Shown in pieces: positions 1-12,900 of a stretch of 64,000 nt of DNA. Origin of the DNA: Acanthosepion esculentum. Taxonomy: Eukaryota; Mollusca; Cephalopoda; Sepiida; Sepiidae. Every line of letters begins with the position of its first letter. Position 1 is the first letter of the stretch. The notes below the pieces were generated by a model. That model was not told the origin of the DNA. It searched no databases and was given only the letters and a program-made list of their open reading frames with translations. The stretch spans positions 3,383,501-3,447,500 of the forward strand of contig CAXIWW010000817.1 of NCBI GenBank assembly GCA_964036315.1, read 5' to 3'. Both the position numbers and the translations under genes were made by a program.

Positions 1-1667
1 TCAGATGTAGTTTATAGTCATACCTTGGACTAGTTGGCAATGTGGTGCTGTTGGCACTTTTGCTATCAGCTGTTGGCACTTTTGCTATCAGCTGTGGTGC
101 TGTTGGCACTTTTGCCCTCAACTGGGGTTGTTCGCATGTTTTTATATAAACATGTATTTTTATACTTCCATAGTGTTTTTTTTTTAGTGGGGGTCACTAT
201 TTGCTCATAGCTGGGACCCTTTGTGATCAGAAGCGTTGCTGTCAGATGTAGTTTTAGTCATACCTAGGACTAGTTGGAACTGTGGTACTGTTGGCACTTT
301 TGCTATCAGCTGTTGGCACTTTTGCTATCAGCTGTTGGCACTTTTGGTATCAGCTCTTGGCACTTTTGCTATCAGCAGTTGGCACTTTTGCTATCAGCTG
401 TTGGCACTTTTGCTATCAGCTGTTGGCACTTTTTTTATCAGCTGTGGTGCTGTTGGCACTTTTGCTATCAACTGGTGTTGTTAGCAAGTTTTTATATAAA
501 CATATATTTTTTACATTCATAGAGTTTTTTTTTAGTGGGGGGTCACTATTTGCTCATAGCTGGGACCCTTTGTGATCAGAAGCCTTGCTGTCAGATGTAG
601 TTTATAGTCATACCTTGGACTAGTTGGCCATATGGTGCTGTTGGCACTTTTGCTATCAGCTGTTGGCACTTTTGTTATCAACTGTGGTGCTGTTGGCACT
701 TTTGCTATCAATTGGTGTTGTTCGCAAGTTTTTACATAAACATGTATTTTTATACATTCATAGTGTTTTTTTTTAGTGAGGGGTCACTATTTGCTCATAG
801 CTGGGAACCTTTGTGATCAGAAGACTTGCTGTCAGATGTAGTTTATAGTCATACCTAGGACTAGTTGGCACTGTGGTGCTGTTGGCACTTTTGCTATCAG
901 CTGTTGGCACTTTTGCTATCAGCTGTTGGGACTTTTACTATCAGCTGTGGTGCTGTTGGCACTTTTGCTATCAACTGGTGTAGTTCGCAAGTTTTTATAT
1001 AAATATGTATTTTTATACATTCATAGTGTTTTTTTTTTAGTGGGGGGGTCACTATTTGATCATAGCTGGGACCCTTTGTGATCAGAAGCCTTGCTGTCAG
1101 ATGTAGTTTATAGTCATACCTAGGACTAGTTGGCACTGTGGTGCTGTTGGCACTTTTTCTATTAGCTGTTGGCACTTTTGGTATCAGCTGTTGGCACTTA
1201 TGCTATCAGCTGTTGGCACTTTTGCTATCAGCGGTTGGCACTTTTGCTATCAGCTTTTGGCACTTTTGCTATCAGCTTTTGGCACTTTTGCTATCAGCTT
1301 TTGTCACTTTTGCTATCAGCTGTTGGCACTTTTGCTATCATCTGTTGGCACTTTTGCTATCAGCTGTTGGAACTTTTGCCATCAGCTGTTGGCACTTTTG
1401 CTATCAGCTGTTGGCACTTTTGCTATCAGCTTTGGTGCTGTTGGCACTTTTGCTATCAACTGGTGTTGTTCGCAAGTTTTTATATAAACATGTATTTTTA
1501 TACGTTCATAGTGTTTTTTTTTAAGGGGGGTCACTATTTGCTCGTAGCTGGGACCCTTTGTGATCCGAAGCCTTGCTGTCAGATGTAGTTTATAATCATA
1601 CCTAGTACTAGTTGGCACTGTGGTGCTGTTTGCACTTTTGCTATCAGCTGATGGCACTTTTGCTATG
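1..1667 (+). repeat. Array A, left segment with five cores
   Basis: Begins inside a core at the TCAGATGTAG position. Cores lie near 133, 470, 720, 985 and 1,465. The unit at 1,138-1,445 has an expanded 22-mer run whose opening variants (TTTTTCTAT, then GGTATC) recur at about 2,958 and 5,731, so this expanded unit exists in three copies in the first 6.1 kb. Confidence 0.88.
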
Positions 1668-4462
1668 AGCTGTTGGCACTTTTGCTATCAGCTGTTGGCA
1701 CTTTTGCTATCATCTGTTGGTACTTTTGCTATCAGCTGTGGTGCTGTTTGCACTTTTGCTATCAAATGCCAGTTTTTATATAAACATGTATTTTTATACA
1801 TTCATAGTGTTTTTTTTTAGTGTGAGGTCACTATTTGCTCATAGCTGGGACCCTTTGTGATCAGAAGCCTTGCTGTCAGATGTAGTTTATAGTCATACCT
1901 TGGACTAATTGGCAATGTGGTGCTGTTGGCACTTTTGCTATCAGCTGTTGGCACTTTTGCTATCAGCTGTGGTGCTATTGGCACTTTTGCCCTCAACTGG
2001 GGTTGTTCGCAAGTTTTTATATAAACATGTAATTTTATACTTCCATAGTGTTTTTTTTTTAGTGGGGGTCACTATTTGCTCATAGCTGGGACCCTTTGTG
2101 ATCAGAAGACTTGCTGTCAGATGTAGTTTATGGTCATACATAGGACTAGTTGGCACTGTGGTGCTGTTGGCACTTTTGCTATCAGCTGTTGGCACATTTG
2201 GTATCAGCTCTTGGCACTTTTGCTATCAGCAGTTGGCACTTTTGCTATCAGCTGCTGGCACTTTTGCTATCAGCTGTGGTGCTGTTTGCACTTTTGCTAT
2301 CAACTGTCAGTTTTTATATAAACATATATTTGTATACATTCATAGTGTTTTTTTTTTAGTGGGAGGTCACTATTTGCTCATAGCTGGGACCACTTGAGAT
2401 CAGAAGCCTTGCTGTCAGATGTAGTTTATAGTCATACCTAGGACTAGTTGGCACTGTGGTGCTGTTGGCACTTTTGCTATCAGCTGTTGGCACTTTTGCT
2501 ATCAGCTGTGGTGCTGTTGGCACTTTTGCTATCAACTGGGGTTGTTCGCAAGTTTTTATATAAACATGTACTTTTATACTTTCATAGTGTTTTTTTTTTA
2601 GTGGGGGTCACTATTTGCTCATAGCTGGGACCCTTTGTGATCAGAAGACTTGCTGTCAGATGTAGTTTATAGTCATACATAGGACTAGTTGGCACTGTGG
2701 TGCTGTTGGCACTTTTGCTATCAGCTGTTGGCACTTTTGCTATCAGCTGTTGGCACTTTTGCTATCAGCTGTGGTGCTGTTTGCACTTTTGCTATCAACT
2801 GGTGTTGTTCGCAAGTTTTTATATAAACATGTATTTTTATACTTTCATAATGTTTTTTTTAGTGGGGGGTAACTATTTGCTCATAGCTGGGACCCTTTGT
2901 GATCAGAAGCCTTGCTGTCAGATGTAGTTTATAGTCATACCTTGGACTAGTTGGCAATGTGGTGCTGTTGGCACTTTTTCTATCAGCTGTTGGCACTTTT
3001 GGTATCAGCTGTTGGCACTTTTGCTATCAGCTGTTGGCACTTTTGCTATCAGTTTTGGCACTTTTGCTATCAGCTGTTGGCACTTTTGCTATCAGCTTTT
3101 GTCACTTTTGCTATCAGCTGTTGGAACTTTTGCTATAATCTGTTGGCACTTTTGCTATCAGCTGTTGGAACTTTTGCCATCAGCTGTTGGCACTTTTTCT
3201 ATCCGCTGTTGGCACTTTTGCTATCAGCTTTGGTGCTGTTGGCACTTTTGCTATCAACTGGTGTTGTTCGCAAGTTTTTATATAAACATGTATTTTTATA
3301 CTTTCATAGTGTTTTTTTTTAAGGGGGGTCACTATTTGCTCGTAGCTGGGACCCTTTGTGATCCGAAGCCTTGCTGTCAGATGTAGTTTATAGTCATACC
3401 TAGTACTAGTTGGCACTGTGGTGCTGTTTGCACTTTTGCTATCAGCTGATGGCACTTTTGCTATGAGCTGTTGGCACTTTTGCTATCAGCTGTTGGCACT
3501 TTTGCTATCATCTGTTGGCACTTTTGCTATCAGCTGTGGTGCTGTTTGCACTTTTGCTATCAAATGCCAGTTTTTATATAAACATGTATTTTTATACATT
3601 CATAGTGTTTTGTTTAGTGGGAGGTCACTATTTGCTCATAGCTGGGACCCTTTGTGATCAGAAGCCTTGCTGTCAGATGTAGTTTATAGTCATACCTTGG
3701 ACTAGTTGGCAATGTGGTGCTGTTGGCACTTTTGCTATCAGCTGTTGGCACTTTTGCTATCAGCTGTGGTGCTGTTGGCACTTTTGCCCTCAACTGGGGT
3801 TGTTCGCATGTTTTTATATAAACATGTATTTTTATACTTCCATAGTGTTTTTTTTTTAGTGGGGGTCACTATTTGCTCATAGCTGGGACCCTTTGTGATC
3901 AGAAGACTTGCTGTCAGATGTAGTTTATAGTCATACATAGGACTAGTTGGCACTGTGGTGCTGTTGGCACTTTTGCTATCAGCTGTTGGCACTTTTACTA
4001 TCAGCTGTGGTTCTGTTGGCACTTTTGCTATCAACTGGTGTTGTTCGCTAGTTTTTATATAAACATGTATTTTTATACATTCATAGTGTTTTTTTTAGTG
4101 GGGGGTCACTATTTGCTCATAGCTGGGACCCTTTGTGATCAGAAGCCTTTCTGTCAGATGTAGTTTATTGTCATACCTACGACTAGTTGGCAATGTGGTG
4201 CTGTTGGCACTTTTGCTATCAGCTGTTGGCACTTTTGCTATCAGCTGTGGTGCTGTTGGCACTTTTGCTATCAACTGGTGTTGTTCGCAAGTTTTTATAT
4301 AAACATCTATTTTTATACTTTCATAGTGTTTTTTTTTTAGTGGGGGGTCACTATTTGCTCATAGCTGAGACCCTTTGTGATCAGAAGCCTTGCTGTCAGA
4401 TGTAGTTTATAGTCATACCTAGGACTAGTTGGCACTTTGGTGCTGTTGGCACTTTTGCTATC
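1668..4462 (+). repeat. Array A tandem duplication (offset 2,795 bp), copy 1
   Basis: Multi-unit block repeated directly downstream with an offset of 2,795 bp. Shared private variants include AGTGTGAGGTCAC at 1,819 and 4,614, CATCTGTTGGTAC at 1,711 and 4,506, and the shortened core AAATGCCAG. Copy 1 keeps a 241-bp unit (about 3,836-4,076) that copy 2 lacks. It has about ten cores. Confidence 0.85.
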
Positions 4463-6990
4463 AGCTGTTGGCACTTTTGCTATCAGCTGTTGGCACTTTT
4501 GCTATCATCTGTTGGTACTTTTGCTATCAGCTGTGGTGCTGTTTGCACTTTTGCTATCAAATGCCAGTTTTTATATAAACATGTATTTTTATACATTCAT
4601 AGTGTTTTTTTTTAGTGTGAGGTCACTATTTGCTCATAGCTGGGACCCTTTGTGATCAGAAGCCTTGCTGTCAGATGTAGTTTATAGTCATACCTTGGAC
4701 TAATTGGCAATGTGGTGCTGTTGGCACTTTTGCTATCAGCTGTTGGCACTTTTGCTATCAGCTGTGGTGCTGTTGGCATTTTTGCCCTCAACTGGGGTTG
4801 TTCGCAAGTTTTTATATAAACATGTACTTTTATACTTCCATAGTGTTTTTTTTTTAGTGGGGGTCACTATTTGCTCATAGCTGGGACCCTTTGTGATCAG
4901 AAGACTTGCTGTCAGATGTAGTTTATGGTCATACATAGGACTAGTTGGCACTGTGGTGCTGTTGGCACTTTTGCTATCAGCTGTTGGCACATTTGGTATC
5001 AGCTCTTGGCACTTTTGCTATCAGCAGTTGGCACTTTTGCTATCAGCTGTTGGCACTTTTGCTATCAGCTGTGGTGCTGTTTGCACTTTTGCTATCAACT
5101 GTCAGTTTTTATATAAACATATATTTGTATACATTCATAGTGTTTTTTTTTTAGTGGGAGGTCACTATTTGCTCATAGCTGGGACCACTTGAGATCAGAA
5201 GCCTTGCTGTCAGATGTAGTTTATAGTCATACCTAGGACTAGTTGGCACTGTGGTGCTGTTGGCACTTTTGCTATCAGCTGTGGTGCTGTTGGCACTTTT
5301 GCTATCAACTGGGGTTGTTCGCAAGTTTTTATATAAACATGTACTTTTATACTTTCATAGTGTTTTTTTTTTAGTGGGGGTCACTATTTGCTCATAGCTG
5401 GGACCCTTTGTGATCAGAAGACTTGCTGTCAGATGTAGTTTATAGTCATACATAGGACTAGTTGGCACTGTGGTGCTGTTGGCACTTTTGCTATCAGCTG
5501 TTGGCACTTTTGCTATCAGCTGTTGGCACTTTTGCTATCAGCTGTGGTGCTGTTTGCACTTTTGCTATCAACTGGTGTTGTTCGCAAGTTTTTATATAAA
5601 CATGTATTTTTATACTTTCATAATGTTTTTTTTAGTGGGGGGTAACTATTTGCTCATAGCTGGGACCCTTTGTGATCAGAAGCCTTGCTGTCAGATGTAG
5701 TTTATAGTCATACCTTGGACTAGTTGGCAATGTGGTGCTGTTGGCACTTTTTCTATCAGCTGTTGGCACTTTTGGTATCAGCTGTTGGCACTTTTGCTAT
5801 CAGCTGTTGGCACTTTTGCTATCAGTTTTGGCACTTTTGCTATCAGCTGTTGGCACTTTTGCTATCAGCTGTTGGCACTTTTGCTATCATCTGTTGGCAC
5901 TTTTGCTATCAGCTGTTGGAACTTTTGCCATCAGCTGTTGGCACTTTTGCTATCAGCTGTAGGAACTTTTGCTATCAGCTGTTGGCACTTTTGCTATCAG
6001 CTGTTGGCACTTTTGCTATCAGCTTTGGTGCTGTTGGCACTTTTGCTATCAACTGCTGTTGTTCGCAAGTTTTTATATAAACATGTATTTTTATACTTTC
6101 ATAGTGTTTTTTTTTAAGGGGGGTCACTATTTGCTCGTAGCTGGGACCCTTTGTGATCCGAAGCCTTGCTGTCAGATGTAGTTTATAGTCATACCTAGTA
6201 CTAGTTGGCACTGTGGTGCTGTTTGCACTTTTGCTATCAGCTGATGGCACTTTTGCTATGAGCTGTTGGCACTTTTGCTATCAGCTGTTGGCACTTTTGC
6301 TATCATCTGTTGGCACTTTTGCTATCAGCTGTGGTGCTGTTTGCACTTTTGCTATCAAATGCCAGTTTTTATATAAACATGTATTTTTATACATTCATAG
6401 TGTTTTTTTTAGTGGGAGGTCACTATTTGCTCATAGCTGGGACCCTTTGTGATCAGAAGCCTTGCTGTCAGATGTAGTTTATAGTCATACCTTGGACTAG
6501 TTGGCAATGTGGTGCTGTTGGCACTTTTGCTATCAGCTGTTGGCACTTTTGCTATCAGCTGTGGTGCTGTTGGCACTTTTGCCCTCAACTGGGGTTGTTC
6601 GCATGTTTTTATATAAACATGTATTTTTATACATTCATAGTGTTTTTTTTAGTGGGGGGTCACTATTTGCTCATAGCTGGGACCCTTTGTGATCAGAAGC
6701 CTTTCTGTCAGATGTAGTTTATTGTCATACCTACGACTAGTTGGCAATGTGGTGCTGTTGGCACTTTTGCTATCAGCTGTTGGCACTTTTGCTATCAGCT
6801 GTGGTGCTGTTGGCACATTTGCTATCAACTGGTGTTGTTCGCAAGTTTTTATATAAACATCTATTTTTATACTTTCATAGTGTTTTTTTTTTAGTTGGGG
6901 GTCACTATTTGCTCATAGCTGAGACCCTTTGTGATCAGAAGCCTTGCTGTCAGATGTAGTTTATAGTCATACCTAGGACTAGTTGGCACT
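4463..6990 (+). repeat. Array A tandem duplication (offset 2,795 bp), copy 2
   Basis: Second copy of the block. One 22-mer is missing near 5,265 relative to copy 1, and another is regained before 5,975. At about 6,630 the offset drops from 2,795 to 2,554, which is the loss of exactly one short composite unit. The right part carries the CTTTCTGTC and CATACCTACGAC variants also seen at 4,147-4,184. Confidence 0.84.
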
Positions 6991-9900
6991 GTGGTGCTGT
7001 TGGCACTTTTGCTATCAGCTGTTGGCACTTTTGCTATCAGCTGTTGGCACTTTTGGTATCAGCTTTTGGCACTTTGCTATCAGCTGTTGGCACTTTTGCT
7101 ATCAGCTGTTGGCACTTTAGCTATCAGTTGTTGGCACTTTTGCTCTCAGCTGTTGGCACTTTTTCTATCAGCTGTTGGCAATTTTGCTATCAGCTTTTGG
7201 CACTTTGCTATCAGCTGTTGGCACTTTTGCTATCAGCTGTTGGCACATTTGCTATCAGCTGTGGTGCTGTTATCACTTTTGCTATCAACTGGTGTTGTTC
7301 ACAAGTTTTTATATAAACATCTATTTTTATACTTTCATAGTGTTTTTTTTTTAGTGGGGGGTCACTATTTGCTCATAGCTGGGACCCTTAGTGATCAGTA
7401 GCCCTGCTGTCAGATGTAGTTTATAGTCATACCTAGGACTAGTTGGCACTGTGCTGCATTTGGCACTTTTGCTATCAGCTGTTGGCACTTTTGTTATCAG
7501 CTGTTGGCTGTTTTGCTATCAGCTGTTGGCACTTTTGCTATCAGCTGTTGGCACTTTTGCTATCAGCTGTGGTTCTGTTGGCACATTTGCTATCAACTGG
7601 TGTTGTTCGCAAGTTTTTATATAAACATGTATTTTTATACATTCATAGAGTTTTTTTTTAGTGGGGGGTCACTATTTGCTCATAGCTGGGACCCTTTGTG
7701 ATCAGAAGCCTTGCTGTCAGATGTAGTTTATAGTCATACCTAGGACTAGTTTGCACTGTTGTGCTGTTGGCACTTTTGCTATCAGCTGTTGGCTCTTTTG
7801 CTATCAGCTGGTGGCACTTTTGCTATCAGCTGTTGGCAATTTTGCTATCAGCTGTTGGCACTTTTGCTATCAGCTGTGGTGCTGTTTGCATTTTTGCTAT
7901 CAACTGGTGTTGTTCGCAAGTTTTTATATAAACATGTATTTTTATACTTTCATAGTGTTTTTTTTTTAGTGGGGGGTCACTATTTGCTCATAGCTGTGAC
8001 CCTTTGTGATCAGAAGCCTTGCTGTCAGATGTAGTTTATAATCATACCTAGGACTAGTTGGCACTGTAGTGCTGTTGGCACTTTTGCTATCAGCTGTTGC
8101 CTCTTTTGCTATCAGCTGTTGGCACTTTTGCTATCAGCTTTTGGCACTTTTGGTATCAGCTGTTGGCACTTTTGCTATCAGCTGTGGTGCTGTTGGCACT
8201 TTTGCTCTCAACGAGTGTTGTTCGCAAGTTTTTATAGAAACATGTATTTTTATACTTTCATAGTGTTTTTTTTTAATGGGGGGATCACTATTTGCTCATA
8301 GCTGGGACACTTTGTGATCAGAATCCTTGCTGTCAGATGTAGTTTATAGTCATACCTAGGATTAGTTGGCACTGTGGTGCTGTTGGCACTTTTGCTATCA
8401 GCTGTTGGCACTTTTGCTATCAGCTGTTGGCACTTTTGCTATCAGCTGTGGTGCTGTTGGCACTTTTGCTATCAACAGGTGTTGCTCGCAAGTTTTTATA
8501 TAAACATGTATTTTTATACTTTCATAGTGTTTTTTTTAGTGGGGGGTCACTATTTGCTCAAGGCTGGGACACTTTGTGATCAGAAGACTTGCTGTGAGAT
8601 GTAGTTTATAGTCATACCTAAAACTAGTTGACACTGTGGTGCTGTTGGCCCTTTTGCTATCAGCTGTTGACACTTTTGCTATCAGCTGTTGGCACTTTTG
8701 CTATCAGCTTTGGTGCTGTTGGCACTTTTGCTATCAACTGGTGTTGTTCGCAAGTTTTTATATAAATATGTATTTTTATACTTTCATAATGTTTTTTTTT
8801 TAGTGGGGGGTCACTATTTGCTCATAGCTGGGACCCTTTGTGATCAGAAGCCTTGCTGTCAGATGTAGTTTATATTCATACCTAGGAATAGTTGGCACTG
8901 TGGGGCTGTTGGCACTTTTGCTATCAGCTGTTGGCACTTTTGCTATCAGCTTTTGGCACTTTTGCTATCAGCTGTTGGAACTTTTGCTATTAGCTGTTGG
9001 CACTTTTGCTATGAACTAGTGTTGTTCGCAAGTTTTTATATAAACATGTATTTTTATAATTTCATAGTGTTTTTTTTAGTGGGGGGTCACTATTTGCTCA
9101 TAGCTTGGACCCTTTGTGATCAGAAGCCTTGCTGTCAGATGTAGTTTATCGTCATACCTTGAACTAGTTGGCACTGTGGTGCTGTTTGCACTTTTGCTAT
9201 CAGCTGCTGGCAGTTTTGCTATCAGCTTTTGGCACATTTGCTATCAGCTGTTGGTACTTTTGCTATCAGCTGTAGGCACTTTTGCTATCAGCTGTTGGCA
9301 CTTTTGCAATCAGCTGTTGGCAATTTTGCTATCAGCTGTGGTGCTGTTTGCACTTTTGCTATCAGCTGCTGGCAGTTTTGCTATCAGCTTTTGGCACATT
9401 TGCTATCAGCTGTAGGCACTTTTGCTATCAGCTGCTGGCAGTTTTGCTATCAACTGTTGGCACTTTTGCTATCACCTGTTGGCACTTTTTCTATCAGCTG
9501 TTGGCACTTTTGCTATCAGCTGTTGGCATTTTGGTATCATCTGTTGGCATTTTTCTATCAGCTGTTGGCACTTTTGCTATCAGCTGTTGGCACTTTTGCT
9601 ATCAGCTGTTGGCACTTTTGCTATCAGCTTTTGGCACTTTTGGTATCAGCTGTTGGCACTTTTGCTATAAGCTGTTGGCACTTTTGCTATCAGCTGTCGT
9701 GCTGTTGGCACTTTTGCTATCAACTGGTGTTGTTCGCAAGTTTTTATATAAACATGTATTTTTATACTTTCATAGTGTTTTTTTTTAGTGGGGGGGTCAC
9801 TATTTGCTCATAGCTGGGACTCTTTGTGATCAGAAGATTTGCTGTCAGATGTAGTTTATAGTCATTCCTAGGATTAGTTGGCACTTTGGTGCTGTTGGCA

Positions 9901-12900
9901 CTTTTGCTATCAGCTGTTGGCACTTTTGCTATTAGCTGTTGGCACTTTTGCAATCAGCTGTTTGGACTTTTGCTATCAGCTGTGGTAATGTTGGCACTTT
10001 TGCTATCAGCTTCTGGCACTTTTCCTATCAGCTGTTGTCAATTTTGCTATCAGCTGTCGGCACTTTTGCTATCAGCTGTGGTGCTGTTTGCATTTTTGCT
10101 ATCAACTGGTGTTGTTCGCAAGTTTTTATATAATCATGTATTTTTATACTTTCATAGTGTTTTTTTATAGTGGGGGTCACTATTTGCTCATAGCTGGGAC
10201 CCTTTGTGATCAGAAGCCTTGCTGTCAGATGTAGTTTATAATCATACCTAGGACTAGTTGGCACTGTAGTGCTGTTGGCACTTTTGCTATCAGCTGTTGG
10301 CACTTTTGCTATCAGCTGTTGGCACTTTTGCTATCAGCTGTTGGCACTTTTGCTATCAGCTGTGGTGCTGTTGGCACTTTTGCTATCAACTGGTGTTGCT
10401 CGCAAGTTTTTATATAAATATGTATTTTTATACATTCATAATGCTTTTTTTTAGTGGGGGGTCACTATTTGCTCATAGATGGGACCCTTTGTGATCAGAA
10501 GCCTTGCTGTCAGATGTAGTTTATAGTCATACCTAGGAATAGTTGGCACTGTGGGGCTGTTGGCACTTTTGCTATCAGCTGTTGGCACTTTTGCTATCAG
10601 CTGTTGGTACTTTTGCTATCATCTGTGGTGCTGTTGGCACTTTTGCTATCAACTGGTGTTGTTCGCAAGTTTTTATATAAACATGTTTTTTTATACTTTC
10701 ATAGTGTTTTTTTTTTTCAGTGGGGGGGTCACTATTTTCTCATAGCTGGGACCCTTTGTGATCAGAAGCCTTGCTGTCAGATGTAGTTTATAGTCATACA
10801 TAGGACAAGTTGGCACTGTGGTGCTGTTGGCACTTTTGCTATCAGCTGTTGGCACTTTTGCTATCAGCTGTTGGTACTTTTGCTATCAGCTGTTGGCACT
10901 TTTGCTATCAGCTGTTGGCACTTTTGCAATCAGCTGTTGGCAATTTTGCTATCAGCTGTGGTGCTGTTGGCACTTTTTCTATCCACCTATGTTGTTCGAA
11001 AGTTTTTATATAAACATGTATTTTTATACTTTCATAATGTTTTTTTTTTAGTGGGGGGGTCACTATTTGCTCATAGCTGGGACCCTTTGGTATCAGAAGA
11101 CTTGCTGTCAGATGTAGTTTATAGTCATACCTAGGACTAGTTGGCACTGTGGTGTTGTTGGCACTTTTGCTATCAGCTGTTGGCACTTTTGCTATCAGCT
11201 GTTGTCACTTTTGCTATCAACTGTTGGCACTTTTGCTATCACCTGTTGGCACTTTTGCTATCAGCTGTTGGCACTTTTGCTATCAGCTGTTGGCATTTTG
11301 GTATCATCTGTTGGCATTTTTCTATCAGCTGTTGGCACTTTTGCTATCAGCTTTTGGCACTTTTGGTATCAGCTGTTGGCACTTTTGCTATCAGCTGTGG
11401 TGCTGTTGGCACTTTTGCTATCAACTGGTGTTGTTCGCACGATTTTATATAAACATTTATATTTATACTTTCATGGTGTTTTTTTTTTTAGTGGTGGGTC
11501 ACTATTTGCTCATAGCTGGGACCCTTTGTGATCAGAAGCCTTGCTGTCAAATGTAGTTTATCATCATACCTAGGACTAGTTGGCACTGTAGTGCTATTGG
11601 CAATTTTGCTATCAGCTGTTGGCACTTTTGCTATCAGCTGTTGGCACTTTTGCTATCAGCTGTTGGCACTTTTGCTATCAGCTTTTGGCACTTTTGGTAT
11701 CAGCTGTTGGCACTTTTGCTATCAGCTGTTGGCACTTTTGCTATCAGCTGTTGGCACTTTTGCTATTAGCTTTTGGCACTTTTGCAATCAGCTGTTTGCA
11801 CTTTTGCTATCAGCTGTGGTAATGTTGGCACTTTTGCTATCAGCTGTTGGAACTTATGCTATTAGCTGTTGGCACTTTTGCTATGAACTGGTGTTGTTCG
11901 CAAGTTTTTATATAAACATGTATTTTTATACTTTCATAGTGTTTTTTTTTAGTGGGGGGGTCACTATTTGCTCATAGCTGGGACCCTTTGTGATCAGAAG
12001 CCTTGCTGTCAGATGTAGGTTATAATCATACCTTGAACTATTTGGCACTGTGGTGCTGTTTGCACTTTTGCTATCAGCTGTTGGCACAGTTGTTATCAGC
12101 TTTTGGCACATTTGCTATCAGCTGTTGGCACTTTTGCTATCAGCTGTTGGTACTTTTGCTATCAGCTGGGGTGTTTTGGCACTTTTGCTATCAACTGGTT
12201 TTGTTCGCAAGTTTTTATATAAACATGTATTTTTATACATTCATAGTGTTTTTTTTAGTGGGGGTCACTCTTTGCTCATAGCTAGGACCCTTTGTGATCA
12301 GAATCCTTGCTGTCAGATGTAGTTCATAGTCATACCTAGGTCTTGTTGGCACTGTGGCGCTGTTTGCACTTTTGCTATCAGCTGCTGGCACTTTTGCTAT
12401 CACCTGTTGGCACTTTTGCTATCAGCTGTGGTGCTGTTTGCACTTTTGCTATCAACTGGTGTTGTTCGCAAGTTTTTATATAAACATGTAATTTTATACT
12501 TTCATAGAGTTTATTTTTTTAGTGGGGGTCACTATTTGCTCATAGCTGGGACCCTTTGTGATCAGAAGACTTGCTGTCAGATGTAGTTTTTAGTCATACC
12601 TAGGACTAGTTTGCACTGTGGTGCTGTTGGCACTTTTGCTATCAGCTTTTGGCACTTTTGCTTTCAGCTGTTGGCACTTTTGCTATAAGTTGTTGGCACT
12701 TTTGCTATCAGCTTTTGGCGTTTTTGGTATCAGCTGTTGTCACTTTTGCTATCAGCTGTTGGCACTTTTGCTATCAGCTGTTGGCACTTTTGTTATCAGC
12801 TGTTGGCATTTTGCTATCAGCTGTTGGCACTTTTGCTATCAGCTGTTGGCACTTTTGCTATCAGCTTTTGGCACTTTTGGTATCATCTGTTGACACTTTT

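Noticed and set aside
9229..9813. 194-codon hydrophobic frame resembling a multi-pass membrane protein
   Set aside because: It is the 22-bp minisatellite translated in rotating frames, and similar frames occur in every unit.
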